The position numbers and the translations under genes were made by a program. A stretch of 64,000 nt of DNA from Diatrype stigma (Eukaryota; Ascomycota; Sordariomycetes; Xylariales; Diatrypaceae). Shown piece by piece: positions 32,740 through 46,181 of this stretch (position 1 is the stretch's first letter; every line of letters begins with the position of its first letter). The notes beneath the pieces are model-generated. The model did no database searches. It worked only from the letters and a program-made list of their open reading frames with translations, and had not been told where the DNA came from. The stretch covers positions 222,869-286,868 of the forward strand of contig JAKJXP020000060.1 of assembly GCA_022225965.2 (NCBI GenBank), given 5' to 3'.

Positions 32740-35700
32740 ATGAGGTCTAACGTCTTCATATCCTCTGTCACTCTTTGCGCCATGGGCTTCGGCCCTGGTG
32801 TGCATGCCTCTACACACGACGATGCCCCCAGGTTACGAGCTCGAGTAGGGCCCTTCTTGAACCAGACATCTATACCTACCCCTATCAGCTCAACTACTGC
32901 AAGCTCCAGTACTAGCAGCAGTCTGTTTCCTCCTGAGACCTCAGGGTCTTCACAAATCGTCACACCGACGGATTCGTCCGCGTCGGCGACACCGTCATCG
33001 TCCACAACTCTTCCTCCAATAACTTCGACCATGAGTACCACACCACCAGGCTTTACCCTTGAGACAACTACCCGTCCGGAATGGACCACAAATACCTGGT
33101 TAACAACAACTGGGAAGGACAGCAGCTCGACGGTTGTTCCCGTCATAGTTGGCTGTCCTGGTTGTGGTGGCGTTGGTGGTGGAATCATTCTCTGGGACTT
33201 GCCCGCCGTCCCTGGAGTACAATACAGCTTCCCGAGCCTTCCATCCCTTCCCAAGTTCCAGTTTCCATGCATACAACTTCTTGGCATGTCTATTGGAAGC
33301 TGCCCGGGGCCGGACACGAACCCAGAGGATAACGGTGGTTCAGATGATGACCCAAGCTCGACAGAACCTGAGCCCTCGAAGACTGAAGCTTCCTCGCAAG
33401 AAACAACTGCAAGTGCCACCACGTCCAGTGAGAGCAGCTGTACTCAAACCAAGACTGTCAGTGATTGTGCCGTTACCTGCAAGCCAACAACGACCGCTTC
33501 ATCCATCACATCTATAACTTGCTTTACCACTGCTTGCTCCCAAACGTTGACTGGCTGTGATGTGACCGGTACAACCATTACAACAACAACATCCTCTTCA
33601 TGTAGCCAGAGTACTCCTGGGGTTGCACGCCGCGACGACAGTTGTGAGGTAACGTGTCCTAGCTACGAAGTGGCGCACGACCCCGACGATCCTTCAGATG
33701 ACGAGATTGATTACACGCACTCGGACGATGACTCGGATGATGAGAGCCTGTCGGCCAAGAGAGCTCTCGTGGCACGAGCGGCCAAGCAGGTGGACAAATT
33801 CGCTGGTTGTGTACTGGCCACACCAGCAAAATCTCCGCTCGCAATCCCATCGAACCCTCCCGGCGGAAAGTTCTGGAAGCAAGACAAAGTCGGCTTCAAG
33901 AACGCGGTTGGAGATGCGAAGATTGCAAGCCAGGCCGTTCCCCGTTGGTATTCGACAACGGTAGCCCCCGCTGCTTGCACCCCTACTGTCGTCAAGGTGG
34001 ATGTGGCCAACTACCCAGATGGCGCTGCAGGTGGAACGCAGAGGGCCACCATAGACCACTCCTGGGAAAAGGGGTGGCTTACGGATTTCTTCGACACCAT
34101 CATCGATGACAGCGCTCCTGCTATCGCTGGGTCGGCTGCGTCCAGCAGTGGCAAGATGACATGTGCTGACTTCAACAAATACCTTTTCGATTCTGGCAAT
34201 CAGAATTTGATCTCTTCGATTTATGCCGGACTACCCTCAAAGGAGCCCGCCAACATGGACTTCATTGGCATGACGGACAACCTGAACGCTGACTGCAAGG
34301 TATATTGATACCCTGATGCCCCAACGTGAACATTGCAAGAGCTAACGAAACCCAGGGCGCTGTATCGAACCCAGATCTACATCTTAAGAAGATCCCTACT
34401 ATAGTGGCACTCGATGTTACTGACCCAGATGTCACCACTGCGCTGAACAACATGAACCAAAAGTTCACTCAGCTGGAGCGGATTCGTCTTGGAGTCTACA
34501 TGACAAACCTGGATGAGAACAAGCGAGTGGCAGACACGACTAACAACCGTCTTCACGCACTGATGTGAGTTCTCACTATACACAACCCCTATCTCTCTCA
34601 AGACCAACCACTGACATCATCAATAGGCAGCAACTTGACCAAGACTTAGGAGCCAAGTATTCTGATGTCGCCTCTTTTGGGGAAAGCAACTGGTTCTTTA
34701 CGCGCCAGTTCCAGAGTTTCATGGACGGCCTAGTCGCAGACTCTCCCGACACGATACGGAGAAAGGTGAAAGATTACGCGAACAGCCTTATCAGCGATAT
34801 CACGGTCAAGATGCAGACGCTCGCCGGACGGGAGAGCGAGCTCGATGACAAGGCCCCAGGAGATTGGCGGGATATGCAGACCAAATGGAACTACTACAAG
34901 GCGCTGGGCCCGGAGACGTGGGACATAAACCTGTCGTGGAGCTGGGGCTGCGGCCGAAAGCGCGACGGGTCAACCGGAGCCTGCGTGCTCCCCCCTCGAT
35001 CTTCGAGCACCTCAAGCGCTTCGACCTCGTCCGCGACTAGCTCCTCAGGCTCGTCCTCATCCGCGACTGGCTCCTCGGCTTCGACTACCAGCACCCAGTC
35101 CAGCCAGACTACTAGCAGCGGAAGCGTTCTAAGCACCTCGTCCTCGACGGCGAGCAGTAGCCAGCAGTCCAGCCCGACGATCACCAGCACGTTCTCGACA
35201 TCCACGCTCTCGGCCTCGTGCACCTACGTCACGCCGAGCTTGACGGGAGACGCCTCGCCGTACTGCACCTACTACGCCGCGCCCCGCGAGGGAATCCGCC
35301 AGTGCAACTGCGACGACGGAAAGACCTACGCTCCCTACACGCAGGGAGATGGATGCCAGCCCGCGTGTCCCATGACCTCGCCCGGAGACGGGTACTCCGA
35401 GATCCAGAAGACGACGGCGCCGACCACGACCACCGAGTTCCAGTCCTTCACGACCACCAATGCGGGGGGCGACGTGCAGGTCTGCACCAGCCTGTCCGCC
35501 ATCGGCAACGGGATCCCGGGGTCCGCGTGCATCGGGCCGACGATCTCCGCGGCGACGCCGACCCCGAGCCTGATCCCCCAGGGCCTGAAGACGTGCTACT
35601 CGGGCTCCGAGTACCAGTTCGACCGCAGCGACGTGCAGAAGAAGATCGCGAGCATCTGCCAGAACGAGGAGTACTGGAAGGGCGTGGACGAGGTCTACTA

Positions 35701-35965
35701 CAAGGGCGAGATCAAGCGCTACGACAGCAGCGGGGACAAGACGGACGATGCCAAGGTCACGATTAGCGTGCAGGAGGACGATATGGCGTGTCCCGAAGGT
35801 CTCGATCTAGACGCCGTGTATGCGACCAGGCTCAACTCGGACGTCTGCGAGGAGAACCTGATGGGCACTGTGGACGGATGTGATACTACCTCTTCGACGC
35901 TGAAGCATGGCGGCATATTGTGGGCCGATTGCTTGGCCTGGGAGGTCAGGATTGATGCTATGTAA
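32740..35965 (+). CDS. Large secreted Ser/Thr-rich protein, function unknown
   Basis: Predicted extracellular protein of 1035 residues in three exons: 32740-34299, 34356-34564 and 34627-35965 (introns 56 and 62 nt, GT-AG; phases 0 and 2). The first ATG (32740) starts a signal peptide, MRSNVFISSVTLCAMGFGPGVHA. Ser/Thr/Pro-rich linkers at about 50-130, 210-310 and 780-860 suggest heavy O-glycosylation and a wall-associated or secreted role. Between them are Cys-bearing segments (CSQTLTGCDVTGTT; SYCTYYAAPREGIRQCNCDDG-like; CQPACPM) and a moderately conserved-looking globular region (DHSWEKGWLTDFFDTII; MTCADFNKYLFDSGNQNLIS). An Asp-rich stretch (HDPDDPSDDEIDYTHSDDD) lies near 315-335. The layout resembles accessory regions seen beside some fungal subgroup-C chitinases, but there is no glycoside-hydrolase motif here, and I do not claim one. 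The C-terminus ends IDAM at a TAA; a GTAAGG there could be another donor. Confidence 0.75.
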
Positions 35966-36544
35966 GGAATTTTATACCCGGGGTCCTGGTATATGTGAGT
36001 CCTTTCCGGACTTGTTGCAATCGCAACATGTCCCAATGCCTATATTATGTAGGCATTTAGATAGAGGTTTAATTTACCCCTATAATACTACCATCGAGTC
36101 ACCGCGCGACGGACGCTCTAGCATTTGCTATAACTTGACAATCCTCATTTGCAGTATTTCGTGAACCTTAACACCAAATAATCACATCATGTCACTAATC
36201 TCTAACATGTTTCGAGAATATATATGTGTGAATGATAGTCTAATCATGTATTGCACCATTTTTATGCTGTCCCAGAGGTGGCTATCGATTTTCGCTAGTT
36301 CATCTGCATGGGTGTGACGATGGTACAATAGTGTGCCGCAATTGCGACAGCTCTTCAGATCTATGTTATCATTCCTTCACGTCCAGGAAACATTGCTAGA
36401 GATGGACAAAGCACCAAGTCGAATAGTCCGCGAGCTGGCGATTCGACTATCCACGACAGGTCTTGGCCACCACACGAGCTGTAACTCAACAAGACGCAAT
36501 AATCTGTTACTTGCATCTTCGGGTTACATTGGCTCGAGTCGACC
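35966..36544. other. Intergenic, MFS promoter region
   Basis: About 580 bp, partly AT-rich (36130-36270), with no supported gene. Confidence 0.45.
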
Positions 36545-38271
36545 ATGGCATCAGTTGGTTCAGATAAGGAGGCTCCAATCTCAATCACTGCGCACGGCGA
36601 TGATCAGAGCAATGGTGGCGGATCCCCCAAACCCCGAGAAAATCGCTGGGTACAGCTCATGACAGTCCTCAGGTGGTATCGAAAGGATATGGCGGCTGAA
36701 GAGAAACTATTGGTCATGAAACTGGATCTTAGCATTTTGATATTTGGGTGCATTTCATTCTTCACCAAGTATCTTGACCAGCAGTCTATCACCAATGCTT
36801 TTGTCAGGTAAGCCGTGCATGGGTTCATGTCTTGCGACCTTGTCTTCAAACGCTGACTGACGGGGTTCTGTATAACCAGCGGCATGAGAGAAGACCTCGG
36901 CCTATGGGGCAACGAACTCAACTACATCACTGCCACTTTCTGGGCATCTTACTGCACCTTCATGATCCCAGCGTGCTACTTCCTCACGCATTATCCTGCC
37001 AACATCGTCCTGCCTGCCCTGGAGCTCGGCTGGGGCCTATCGACGTTGGGCCTCGCATGGGCGAAGAACGTGGAGACGCTATACGCGATGCGCTTCTTCA
37101 CTGGATTGTTCGAGTGCTGCTCCTTCACTGGTACCATTTACATTATCGGATCTTGGTATAAGCCAGGCGAGATCGGTCGAAGGGTTGCTCTTTTCTATAT
37201 CTCCAGCCCGCTGGGCACGATGTTCGCCGGCTACTTGCAGGCAGCCGCTTACACTAATCTCAACCAAGTCCATGGACTTGCGGGATGGAGGTAAGTCAAG
37301 CTTATTCTTTATCGAGATATGACAATAGGGGTTCTCTGACCGTTAAGTAGGTGGTTATTCATCATTGATGCAGTGATCACACTGGGCATCGCGGTACTGT
37401 GAGCATATGGTCGTTCCTATTGAACATGTATACCCGTACTGATCTCCCCAGTGGTTTTCTCGTCTTCCTCGACGTCCCCTCCCGAAAAAAGCCTCGTTTC
37501 CTTACCGCGAGCGAACATGCCCTGGCACAAGCCCGACTGGGAGGTGACACTGCTGCGCCACAATTACATGCCTCCCTTGATATCTTCAAGCGCGTATTCT
37601 CTCGGTGGCACTGGTATGCTTTCGTTTTCATGTGGTCGTTGATGGATCAGAATTTCATCCCTGGTAGTCAGCCGTTCTCCCTATATCTCAAAGCAAAAGA
37701 TAGCATATACTCAATCGTCCAAATCAACACGCTACCTACGATAACGACGGCGATCAGCATCGTGGCTGCTTTTGTCTGCGGTATCATCGCTGATAAGACC
37801 AACCGCTTTTGGATACCAAGCATGGTCGTAACCATCCCTGTCTTGGTAGGGGTTGCTTTACTCGTGGCTTGGGACGTTGGAGAAAGAGGGCGTCTTGCTG
37901 GTTTCATGCTCACTGGCTTCGAGGGAGGTAAGTCAGAAAACACCATCTCTTGGGCCTCACTTTATAGACCAATGGCTGAACTTCAAGTAGCTGTTTCACC
38001 TCTAACCATGAGCTGGGCGACGGTAACAATGGCCGGAGATGCGGAAGAACGTGCTGTGGTAACAGCCAGCATGAATGCTATCGGCCAAGCTATCATGGCC
38101 GGAACCCAAGTTGTTCAGTACCCAACGACTGGCGCCCCCAACTTCCATGCTGGGTTCAGCAGCGCACTCGTAACAACGGTAGCACAACTTCTGTGTATTG
38201 GTGCTGTTTTATACTTGAGCACTAAGGACAGTAAGCGGGCGGGTAAAGTCGCCGTAGCTTCATCAGTATAG
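36545..38271 (+). CDS. MFS transporter, allantoate permease (Dal5/Tna1/Liz1) family
   Basis: Twelve-segment plasma-membrane anion:cation symporter of the ACS family; yeast relatives carry allantoate, nicotinate, pantothenate or biotin precursors. The substrate cannot be told here. Five exons: 36545-36807, 36880-37290, 37351-37398 (48 nt), 37452-37927 and 37991-38271, giving 492 residues; introns 72, 60, 53 and 63 nt, all GT-AG. The last intron is a multiple of three without an in-frame stop, so an uninterrupted frame spans it; splicing restores the usual GFEG/AVSPLTMSW junction. Family marks: LDLSILIFGCISFFTKYLDQQ in segment 1, SGMREDLGLWGNELNYI after it, GTIYIIGSWYKPGEIGRRVALFY in the middle, and GDAEERAVVTASMNAIGQA near the C-terminal segments. 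The first exon splits the SGM motif (AG/C). Convergent with the membrane-protein gene 38489-39800, 217 bp apart. Confidence 0.93.
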
Positions 38272-38488
38272 TTAGATGTATGTGATGCAGCCACGACTAT
38301 ACAGTTTTCATGGCCACAATAAGACTCGGTAACCATATGATAGCTTATATATGAGGTCAAAGAATCACGACATCGTGGAGAGGGGCATGTTCAACTTGGG
38401 GGCCTGATGCCGCGCAGTCTATATTGATGCACCATATCAGTGATTATAATATTCTGGCACTAGTTCCCAAGACAACTTATGCGATTTT

Positions 38489-39800
38489 CTAGTTATTTAT
38501 GTTAGAAACTCCGAGGTATGGGGAGGAGTAGGTGATGTCCACATGCTGCTTCCGCTTATACTGGACGCATCCGTAGACTTCGCTGTCAACTTTGTCGCCT
38601 CGTAGTCCTGTGTAAGCTGCATTCTCATGATTTCTAGCTCCTGCTCCCTGATATGCTCCGGCGGCACTCGAATTTCGAGTATACTTGGAATCCCCACTGG
38701 CTATATGTGAGCAAAGCTTCTTGCGCTCCAACGTGGCAGAACAACTTACAAATGAAGACATAAGTGAACTCAAACAACACCGGGATCCAGGTCCCCAAAG
38801 CTAGCACCTGACCTAGATCCCAAGAGATGCCCAAGGTCTGCATGTGTATGTACAGCAAGATCCCGAGTGAAGCCCACATGCCGACGAAGCTGGAGAACAT
38901 GGTGGTTGCGGAAATCACACGCTCAAAGACACGACACCTCGGCCGTCTCAAGGTCCCTCCATATTTCATCCCGAATCCGAAAAGAGCCATTGCACTTGTG
39001 ACAAGTATATAAATGCTATAAACCGCTGGCAAGATTATGGTGATCCAGAAGCAGATCCATAGGAGAAAGGGGGTACCCCGTCCTGCTTGCAACCCGTAGT
39101 ACGTGCATCCTGGATAATCATGGAAGGTACGGTCGTTCCATTGTATGAGATCGCCAACCGTCGCCCCCGGACCAAAACCTACCCGTTTATCCCAGGTGTC
39201 GCTGGTGAATATCCTTAGGGTCTGGCTGAGCACCCAGATAAGCCACGAGATGAAGGTGGTCCCTCGGCTCAGCCAGCGCCGTCTGTAGCCGCGGCCGAGC
39301 AGTATGTACAAGAGAAGAACGGGGTGGATGCAGAATGTTGTGACAAGCAACAACACAGCATTGCCCGTCTTCTGTGTCGCCACCTGGGCCAGCTCCTCTG
39401 CAGCCACGGGCTTGCTCGGTCTCTGTTTCCGGCCCAAAGCGGCTGCGACCAAGACCCCCAGGCTCAGCACGACAGCTCCCAGGAACATGTCATGTAGGGA
39501 CCCCCGCGCAGCGTCAAGAAACCGGCGACGAATGCTGCTGACTCGCTTCGAGTTGAAAATAGTAAATCGGAGGGAGACGATGTATACTGTGACCAAGGCG
39601 GCCTCCATCGTGAACGCAACCACTGCCTATAGGTATGGCGTCAGCAGAAGAATTGAACTGTCTATGATAGCACACTGATTGCGAGATGCGAAATAAGGAC
39701 AGGAGGAGACCACACTCACCCCTGGACCAACGATATCAGCCTGCAACATGAGCCGGGCTGCCTGGCCATCACAAACTACAGTCGCTCCTTGGGTGTCCAT
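38489..39800 (-). CDS. Multi-pass membrane protein, unknown fungal family
   Basis: Predicted integral membrane protein with about seven hydrophobic segments; no family recognised. Three exons: 39720-39800, 38750-39626 and 38489-38700 (introns 93 and 49 nt, GT-AG), 389 residues. Segments include VVAFTMEAALVTVYIVSLRF, DMFLGAVVLSLGVLVAAALG, GNAVLLLVTTFCIHPVLLLYILLG, TTFISWLIWVLSQTL, LLWICFWITIILPAVYSIYI, FSSFVGMWASLGILLYIHM and VLALGTWIPVLFEFTYVFI. Between segments four and five a loop holds FHDYPGCTYYGLQAGRG. The soluble tail depends on splice choice: phase favours exon 3 reading SSGDSKYTRNSSAAG to a stop at 38489; an alternative frame over the same DNA (EIRVPPEHIREQELEIMRMQ to 38497) also stays open and has an amphipathic, helix-like composition. 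The topology suggests a receptor- or channel-like protein, but there is no signature, so no function is given. Confidence 0.7.
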
Positions 39801-40278
39801 GACTTCAAACTGTTATTATGGCCTTACAGAAGTATATCTGTACCAATGTGTGCGACTACAACGGTGGTGGAGGTTGTGGGAAGGAGTGAGGTGCTATAAG
39901 GGGGGTTGTGACTTAAATTGTTATGTAAGATGCGACCCCCTTTTGCCGGTCTACAACACCGTTGGGGCATGACAGTTCCCAACCATTCGTATCCTGCCAT
40001 ACTAATCAGGAAAGCGATCGAAAAGTATCTGAGTAGTGCATTAGGGTGATGTTCCCAGCCTTACGCCGACCGGAATCGGGATAGCTCTTATCCCCCGGCC
40101 GCGCCTCTGGTTCTCTCGTCAGCTTATGTTTTCAGGCACTGGTTTTCAATGTCACCTTGTATTATAGAAGAGTCATGCAGCTAACTCAAACCTAACTCAC
40201 CGAAGCATATGTTCTTACATAAATGGGCCAATACAACTTGAGGGATTTCTATACCGGTCAATGTTCTGGGGTGGCATA
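39801..40278. other. Intergenic, flank of the copia insertion
   Basis: About 480 bp of ordinary composition upstream of the membrane-protein gene, ending in the target-site copy GCATA (40274-40278) at the left border of the retrotransposon. No gene recognised; I could not find the missing 5' part of the tyrosinase here. Confidence 0.5.
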
Positions 40279-40414
40279 TATTGCAGGTACAAAGCAAAAA
40301 GCAACTGCAGGAAAGAAACTAATAATATAGATTCAAAGGAATCTAAGCAGGTGGAATGCTAAAAGGCGATTGCTTAAGTATAGATAATGCCACTAAGGCA
40401 CTAACCACGTAATA
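40279..40414 (-). repeat. 3' LTR of the copia element
   Basis: 136-bp direct repeat of 46182-46317. Its ends read TATT...AATA, against AACA at the matching end of the other copy, consistent with original TGTTG...CAACA termini after C-to-T/G-to-A change. It differs from the other LTR at about 18 sites, all transitions. It is the 3' LTR because the coding strand is minus. Confidence 0.9.
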
Positions 40415-43400
40415 CAGCCCCTTAAACGCCTTCGGAAAACGAAGCCGTTCTTAGCACCCTTCCTATATTAAGTTTAAAAACCAATTAACGTTGTTTCATC
40501 TAAATATACGATACTTTTCGAAATACAAGAATTTTTAATTTGTTATTTTACGCCGTTACGGTATACCGCGTCGAAATAAAAGTTATAGCCGACTAACGAT
40601 TATTCATATAACCGCTTCAATTTTATTAGCATGGATCCAATCCTATTTGCCGTACGAATTGCTTATATTTTTCCGCCTAAAGGGCCTTTATAAAGCCGTT
40701 CGTAACTATATCGTCCGTTCCGATATAAAGCAATCGGAAAAAACCCTTTTCGATCCTGTTAATAATCCATTTATATCGGGCATTTACGTATTACGTCCTT
40801 ATTGTATTTAACGGATTTAACGTTATTACCATTGCATTTTTCGAATCCGTAAATATAATAAGGGGCTTTTATTAAAAATATCCCAATTCGGTTAATATAA
40901 AATTAATCCAAATATCATTTATTCCGATAAAAATAAGATTAATAAATTCCGTTTCAATATTGCTAAATATAACCATCGATTATTTTTTCGTTTTTCAATA
41001 TATCGGCCCTTCGGCGAATAAAATTATATGGGCGCCGATAAAAAAACGGGATTCCAAATTATCGTAAAAAGCAGCGTTAACGAAAATCCTCATTATTAAA
41101 TCCGTAACCTTATAATTACCTCTTAAAGTTATTCCGAATTTAACTGTTATATTAAAATAACGCCAAAAATGATTCAACAGGTCTCGATAAACCTTTTCCG
41201 GCTTCGAATTTAATTCGCATAACTTGTTTATTATAAAGAAAATGTTTAAACGATTATTTATTAAAAAATAATTAAATAAACCTATTTCTTTAATATATTG
41301 CCGTTATTTAAATAAGAAAAAAGGGATTTAAATAACGGGAATTACCAATTCGGACCGCCAAAAGGTTTTAGTTATTTTTTTTAACTGCTTTCCGTATTTA
41401 TTAATTATCTTTCGAATATAATTTTCCTAAATAAAAAAAACCTTTCATAAGCGCCTATTACGTTTAACGACGTATCCGAGAAACTTCGTAATTTCCCTTA
41501 AGTCCTTTAATTAAAAAAACGCTTATAATTCATTCCGAACTCGGTAATATTCGGCAACTATTTTGCCTATAACGAAAATATCGTTAATATATACCAAAAA
41601 AAACTCTCCTATTATTTCGTACTTAAATAAGCACAGGTTTTATATTATCGGCTTAAATCCGATCTTTTTTAAAACCTTCGTAAAGGCACGATATTACCAA
41701 ATAAAGGCCTTCCGTAAGCCATATAACGCTTACTTAAATTTCCAAACCTTATTCGTCCCGTTATTATATTTTTCCGATTAATAAACGTATATATCGTAAT
41801 TTTTAAAAGGAATAACATTAAGGAAAGCTATTTTTATATCGTAAAACTAACCTTCCAAATTAAAAATAGCCATAAAAATAAGGAAAATCCTAATGGATAT
41901 AACGTCGGCAATAGCCAAATATACATTTTATATTACATAATCGTCCCTTGCTTCGAAATTCCCGCAAACCATTAATCGAATTCGGTTTCGAACCTATTTA
42001 TTATTAACGTTAAACCGTTAATCCGTTACCTATTTCGATAATAAGGCTTTAGTTCCAAAAGAAAAAGGGACTAAATTAAATACATCCCTTTTTATTAAAC
42101 TATTATATTATGCCTTAAAGGCCGGCTACTATTGCTTTTAAAAAACTAAATCCTTTTTCGTTTCCTTTATCGTTCGGACGAATTTCGATACCATTATCTT
42201 TTTTATTTTTAATATAAATAAGGCGTATTCCGTTAATGCCCGAATAAATTCATTACGGATCTTATAAAAAAACTCCTTCTTTATCCGTATAAAAGGCGAA
42301 TAAAGTGCTAAAAAAAAAGCTTCGGCAATATCGATTTAAAACATACGCCGAAAAGGATTTTATAATTTATTCCTTTACCCTTATTACGAATAAACCTTCA
42401 AATAATGGATTCTTTTTATAAACCACCTATTATAATCGAATCCATAACGGAATCTAATGCTTTATTACCGAAAAAATATTCCTTCTTAAGGTCCTTAACT
42501 GCTTTTTCGAAATGTTTTTCTCCGGAATTATCGAACTCCTCTTATTCCTGGACTTAAAGGAATTATTCGATATAACCGGAAATATAATCTTCGTTACTTT
42601 AATATCCTTTATTTTAAATATAATTACCATTTTGTTCTTAATAACTTTTTTCTATCCTGTTATTTTCCTTTAATAATTATTACTTTAAAATAAAGGATTC
42701 GGACGGCAAATAAAACTGCTTGCCGCCTGCTTTATATCCGGAATCGTCCTCGTTATATTCCTTTAAAAAGGTTTTAATACGTTATTAAAAAGTTATAACC
42801 TTTATCTCGATATGCTTCCGCTTCGTAATAAGGTTTTCCGTTACGCTTAAATTATACTGTATTATCGTTTCCGATTGGAATATTTCGTTTTCGAATTCCG
42901 AATTAACGAATTCGATAACGTATTATATACCTTTATTAGCATTAACCCCTTTATCCAATACTTTCTTAATAAAACATATATCGCAAGCATAAATAACAAT
43001 ATATTTATCCAAAACGTAAACCTTATAAATTCTCGCTTTAATATCAACATATCCGACTAGATATGCCTTAAAAGCTCGTAAAGCCATCTTATAACTTTAT
43101 ATAACCTTCTTATCGTATACATAACCAAAAAATCCCTAAGTTTTAAAAATAAGCAAATCGTTAAGCTTTTCCTATATAAAAATATCCAAACTTCGAATCA
43201 GCTTAACTTAAAGGCATTTATTACCTTTATTATAACGAAATAAAAACATATTTACCAACTTTATAACATACTTTTCGACATACGGCCATAAAAAATAAAA
43301 CAACCCAGCTTAATTTATTGCCGAACGGAAAGAAATAACAACAAACTTTACCCCATTCTCCCCGTATGCGTTTTATTCCGATATATAAGGAACTATTTTT

Positions 43401-46181
43401 TATTACTATATATCCCTTTAATTTAAAAACTCGTTCATGTTATTATTGGTACCGATAAATTCCCATTTTCCATCGAACTAAAAAATTTAAACTTTATATA
43501 TGCCCTAACGTTCGGCTTCGATTATTCATTTTTAAACCAAGCAATGGATTTTTTCCTTTTTACGGACAAATTTAACCCATTTAAAACCGATATGTCCATT
43601 AATTAATATAACGGAATATCTATATCCTATAATACCTATCGGTTTCATTTTATATATATCGAAATATATAACTTATAAAAGGCAAATTATAAAAATAATT
43701 TGCTTTTTACTTATTTACCGTTATGCTTTCGTTCGTAAACATATTTTATAAATTATATCCTTCGGCATCGGAAATATAAGCCTTCGAATGGCACATGCCT
43801 TTTATACGCGTTCATAATTAACATGCATAAATCTCTTATACATTTAATAAAAATCGACCGCTACAAAAAATATTATTTATATAAATAAAAAATTAAAAAC
43901 GGAAACAACTAAAATAATCTTAACGTTATATATCCATTATATACTAATAAATTTATTACCGGTTTTCTTATTAATTAAACGGTTTCCGTACCTATTAAAA
44001 ATAATGCCGTTATTCCGAAAAACTTCCGAACTTATTAAGTTATAAAGCGCAATCGGAAAATATCGGACATTACTATAAGTCATTTTAACGATACCCCCTA
44101 TGCTAATATAAACCTAATAACTTACAACGCCTATACCAACGCACTTGGCATTACCGCCGTTCGACGATGCCATCAATTCGGATTCATCGAACGGTTCGTA
44201 TAATATAAATCACTTAAGGTCGTTAAAAATGTACTTACCAGCTTCCGAATCGTTTATAAATGTATTACGGATAAATTATAACACCGTAGCACTTAAGCCC
44301 GTCTTTATATTCAATATTCCCTTCGACGGTATATTCGAAAAAAGGACAATTCCGGCTGCTGCCCGATTTTTCATTCATTCTTGCCGGCATTCGGAATAAA
44401 ATACCCAGCACTTATCCTAATTACCCGAATGGTACTTATTATAACCTAAACAATAAGAATAATATTTCATTTCCTTATACGTAAGGCACAGCTTGTTTTG
44501 CCTTTATCGATACCTACGAATAAATTAAAAGCTCTTTAAAATAATATTATTATTATTTATTATTCCAATAGTTTTGCCCGTTATAATTAAAAACATAAGC
44601 TTAATATTAATAAATTCGAAAGCCGTTAATTAATAAACTTCCTCTTAAAATTTCTTTTATTTTAGTTCGTTATAAAAAACCTTCCATTCGATTATGCGGT
44701 ATTATTCGAAATATCGGCTTTTAACTTTTAACATCAAAAAAAATAACTAAAAGTTTTTAAATTGTTTTATTCCGAATTGTTTTAACTTTTTCGCTTGTTA
44801 TACGAACAAAACGTTAAAGTTCTTCAGAATTATGCCAGCCCTTAAAGTTATATTTACTTATTAAATAATTAAGGCGCATTTATTAAATTCCGAAGCCGCT
44901 AATATTAACTTACAAATAAATGTAAAAATTTCGAACGGATTTTTTATTTCCTTTCGATCGTAGCCTGCATTTTCTAATTTCGGCATTACCTGCCGTATAA
45001 AAAACGTCAACAAAGTACGTACGTAAATGCGTTATTTCTTTCAAAAAAAGACCGCCGGAAAGATATCTTTACCTTTCGACTTAAAAACGCTCGTATAATA
45101 AAAATATTTAAAGCCGCAGTATTCGGCATTATCTAGAACGGATTCCTTTTAATTCCGGAAATTTTCTTCATCCTTAAAAAAAAACACCTTCGGAAAAGTA
45201 ATAATAAAACTATTACCCATTATAAAACCCAGCAGCAACTAAAAAACGGCAAAGCCTTTGCTAGTAATAATTAAAACAAAATTCGACTTAACAAGAAACC
45301 AAAATGCGGCGAAGCTTTTATTAATAAGCAATTAAAATAATAATCGGCCCGGCAAAAACCGAAAAGCGGCGATATCTTATTATAGCAAAACATTAAACGG
45401 CAAAGGGTTTATATTTTTTAGGCTAATCCTTTTAACTTTTAATACTAATTTTTTTTAATTAACTTTCTTATTTATCTTTCGGCATTAATTATTACGCAAT
45501 AATAATTTACTTCGATGCGGTAAAAAATGTCAAATAAATTTCGGCACTTACTTAAAAAAAAAAAGGCTAAATTTATTAGTTTTATACCAAACGGCTTTAT
45601 TTATTCGCAAATAATAAAAGCGGCTTATAAGAATTATCGCCAATAACTTATTACCTTTTAAACTTATAAAGAAAACTTACGAATAAAGTATATTTTAATA
45701 TGAATCAATTAAGTTATTAAATTATAAAAATCCTAAAAATAAGTATTTAATTAATACTGCCCAATCGAGAATATTTTTTTTAATATAAATCGCATATAAT
45801 TAATGCGATTTTGCTGCAAAATTTGTTATATTAAATAATATTCCAATTAATACGAATATCCGCATTTGGATATATGCAATGTCCGAATTTTAAATTATAA
45901 AATTCGTTTAAATCTAACGAAAATATAATATATCGATTCGTATTCTCGTAAAGAATCCGTATATAAGGTTAAATAATCGAATATTTAATTATTCGTATTA
46001 TTTTTCGATTATAATCGATTCAAAAAACGATGGCTTTGTTCCTAGAAATTATAGGCATATCCGTACTTAATACGATAACTTCGCCTTTTAAAGGAATATA
46101 ATTGCTTTTTAATAAATTAAATCAACAAAGGAAAATTCGAATCGTTACAAATAAACGAAAGCGTATAAGGGATTTATAACC

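Noticed and set aside
32740..35965. Chitinase (GH18) call for the secreted protein
   Set aside because: No DxxDxDxE catalytic motif is visible; only the linker style is similar.
41563..41781. Plus-strand 72-codon frame in the copia element
   Set aside because: Antisense to the reverse transcriptase motif on the minus strand.
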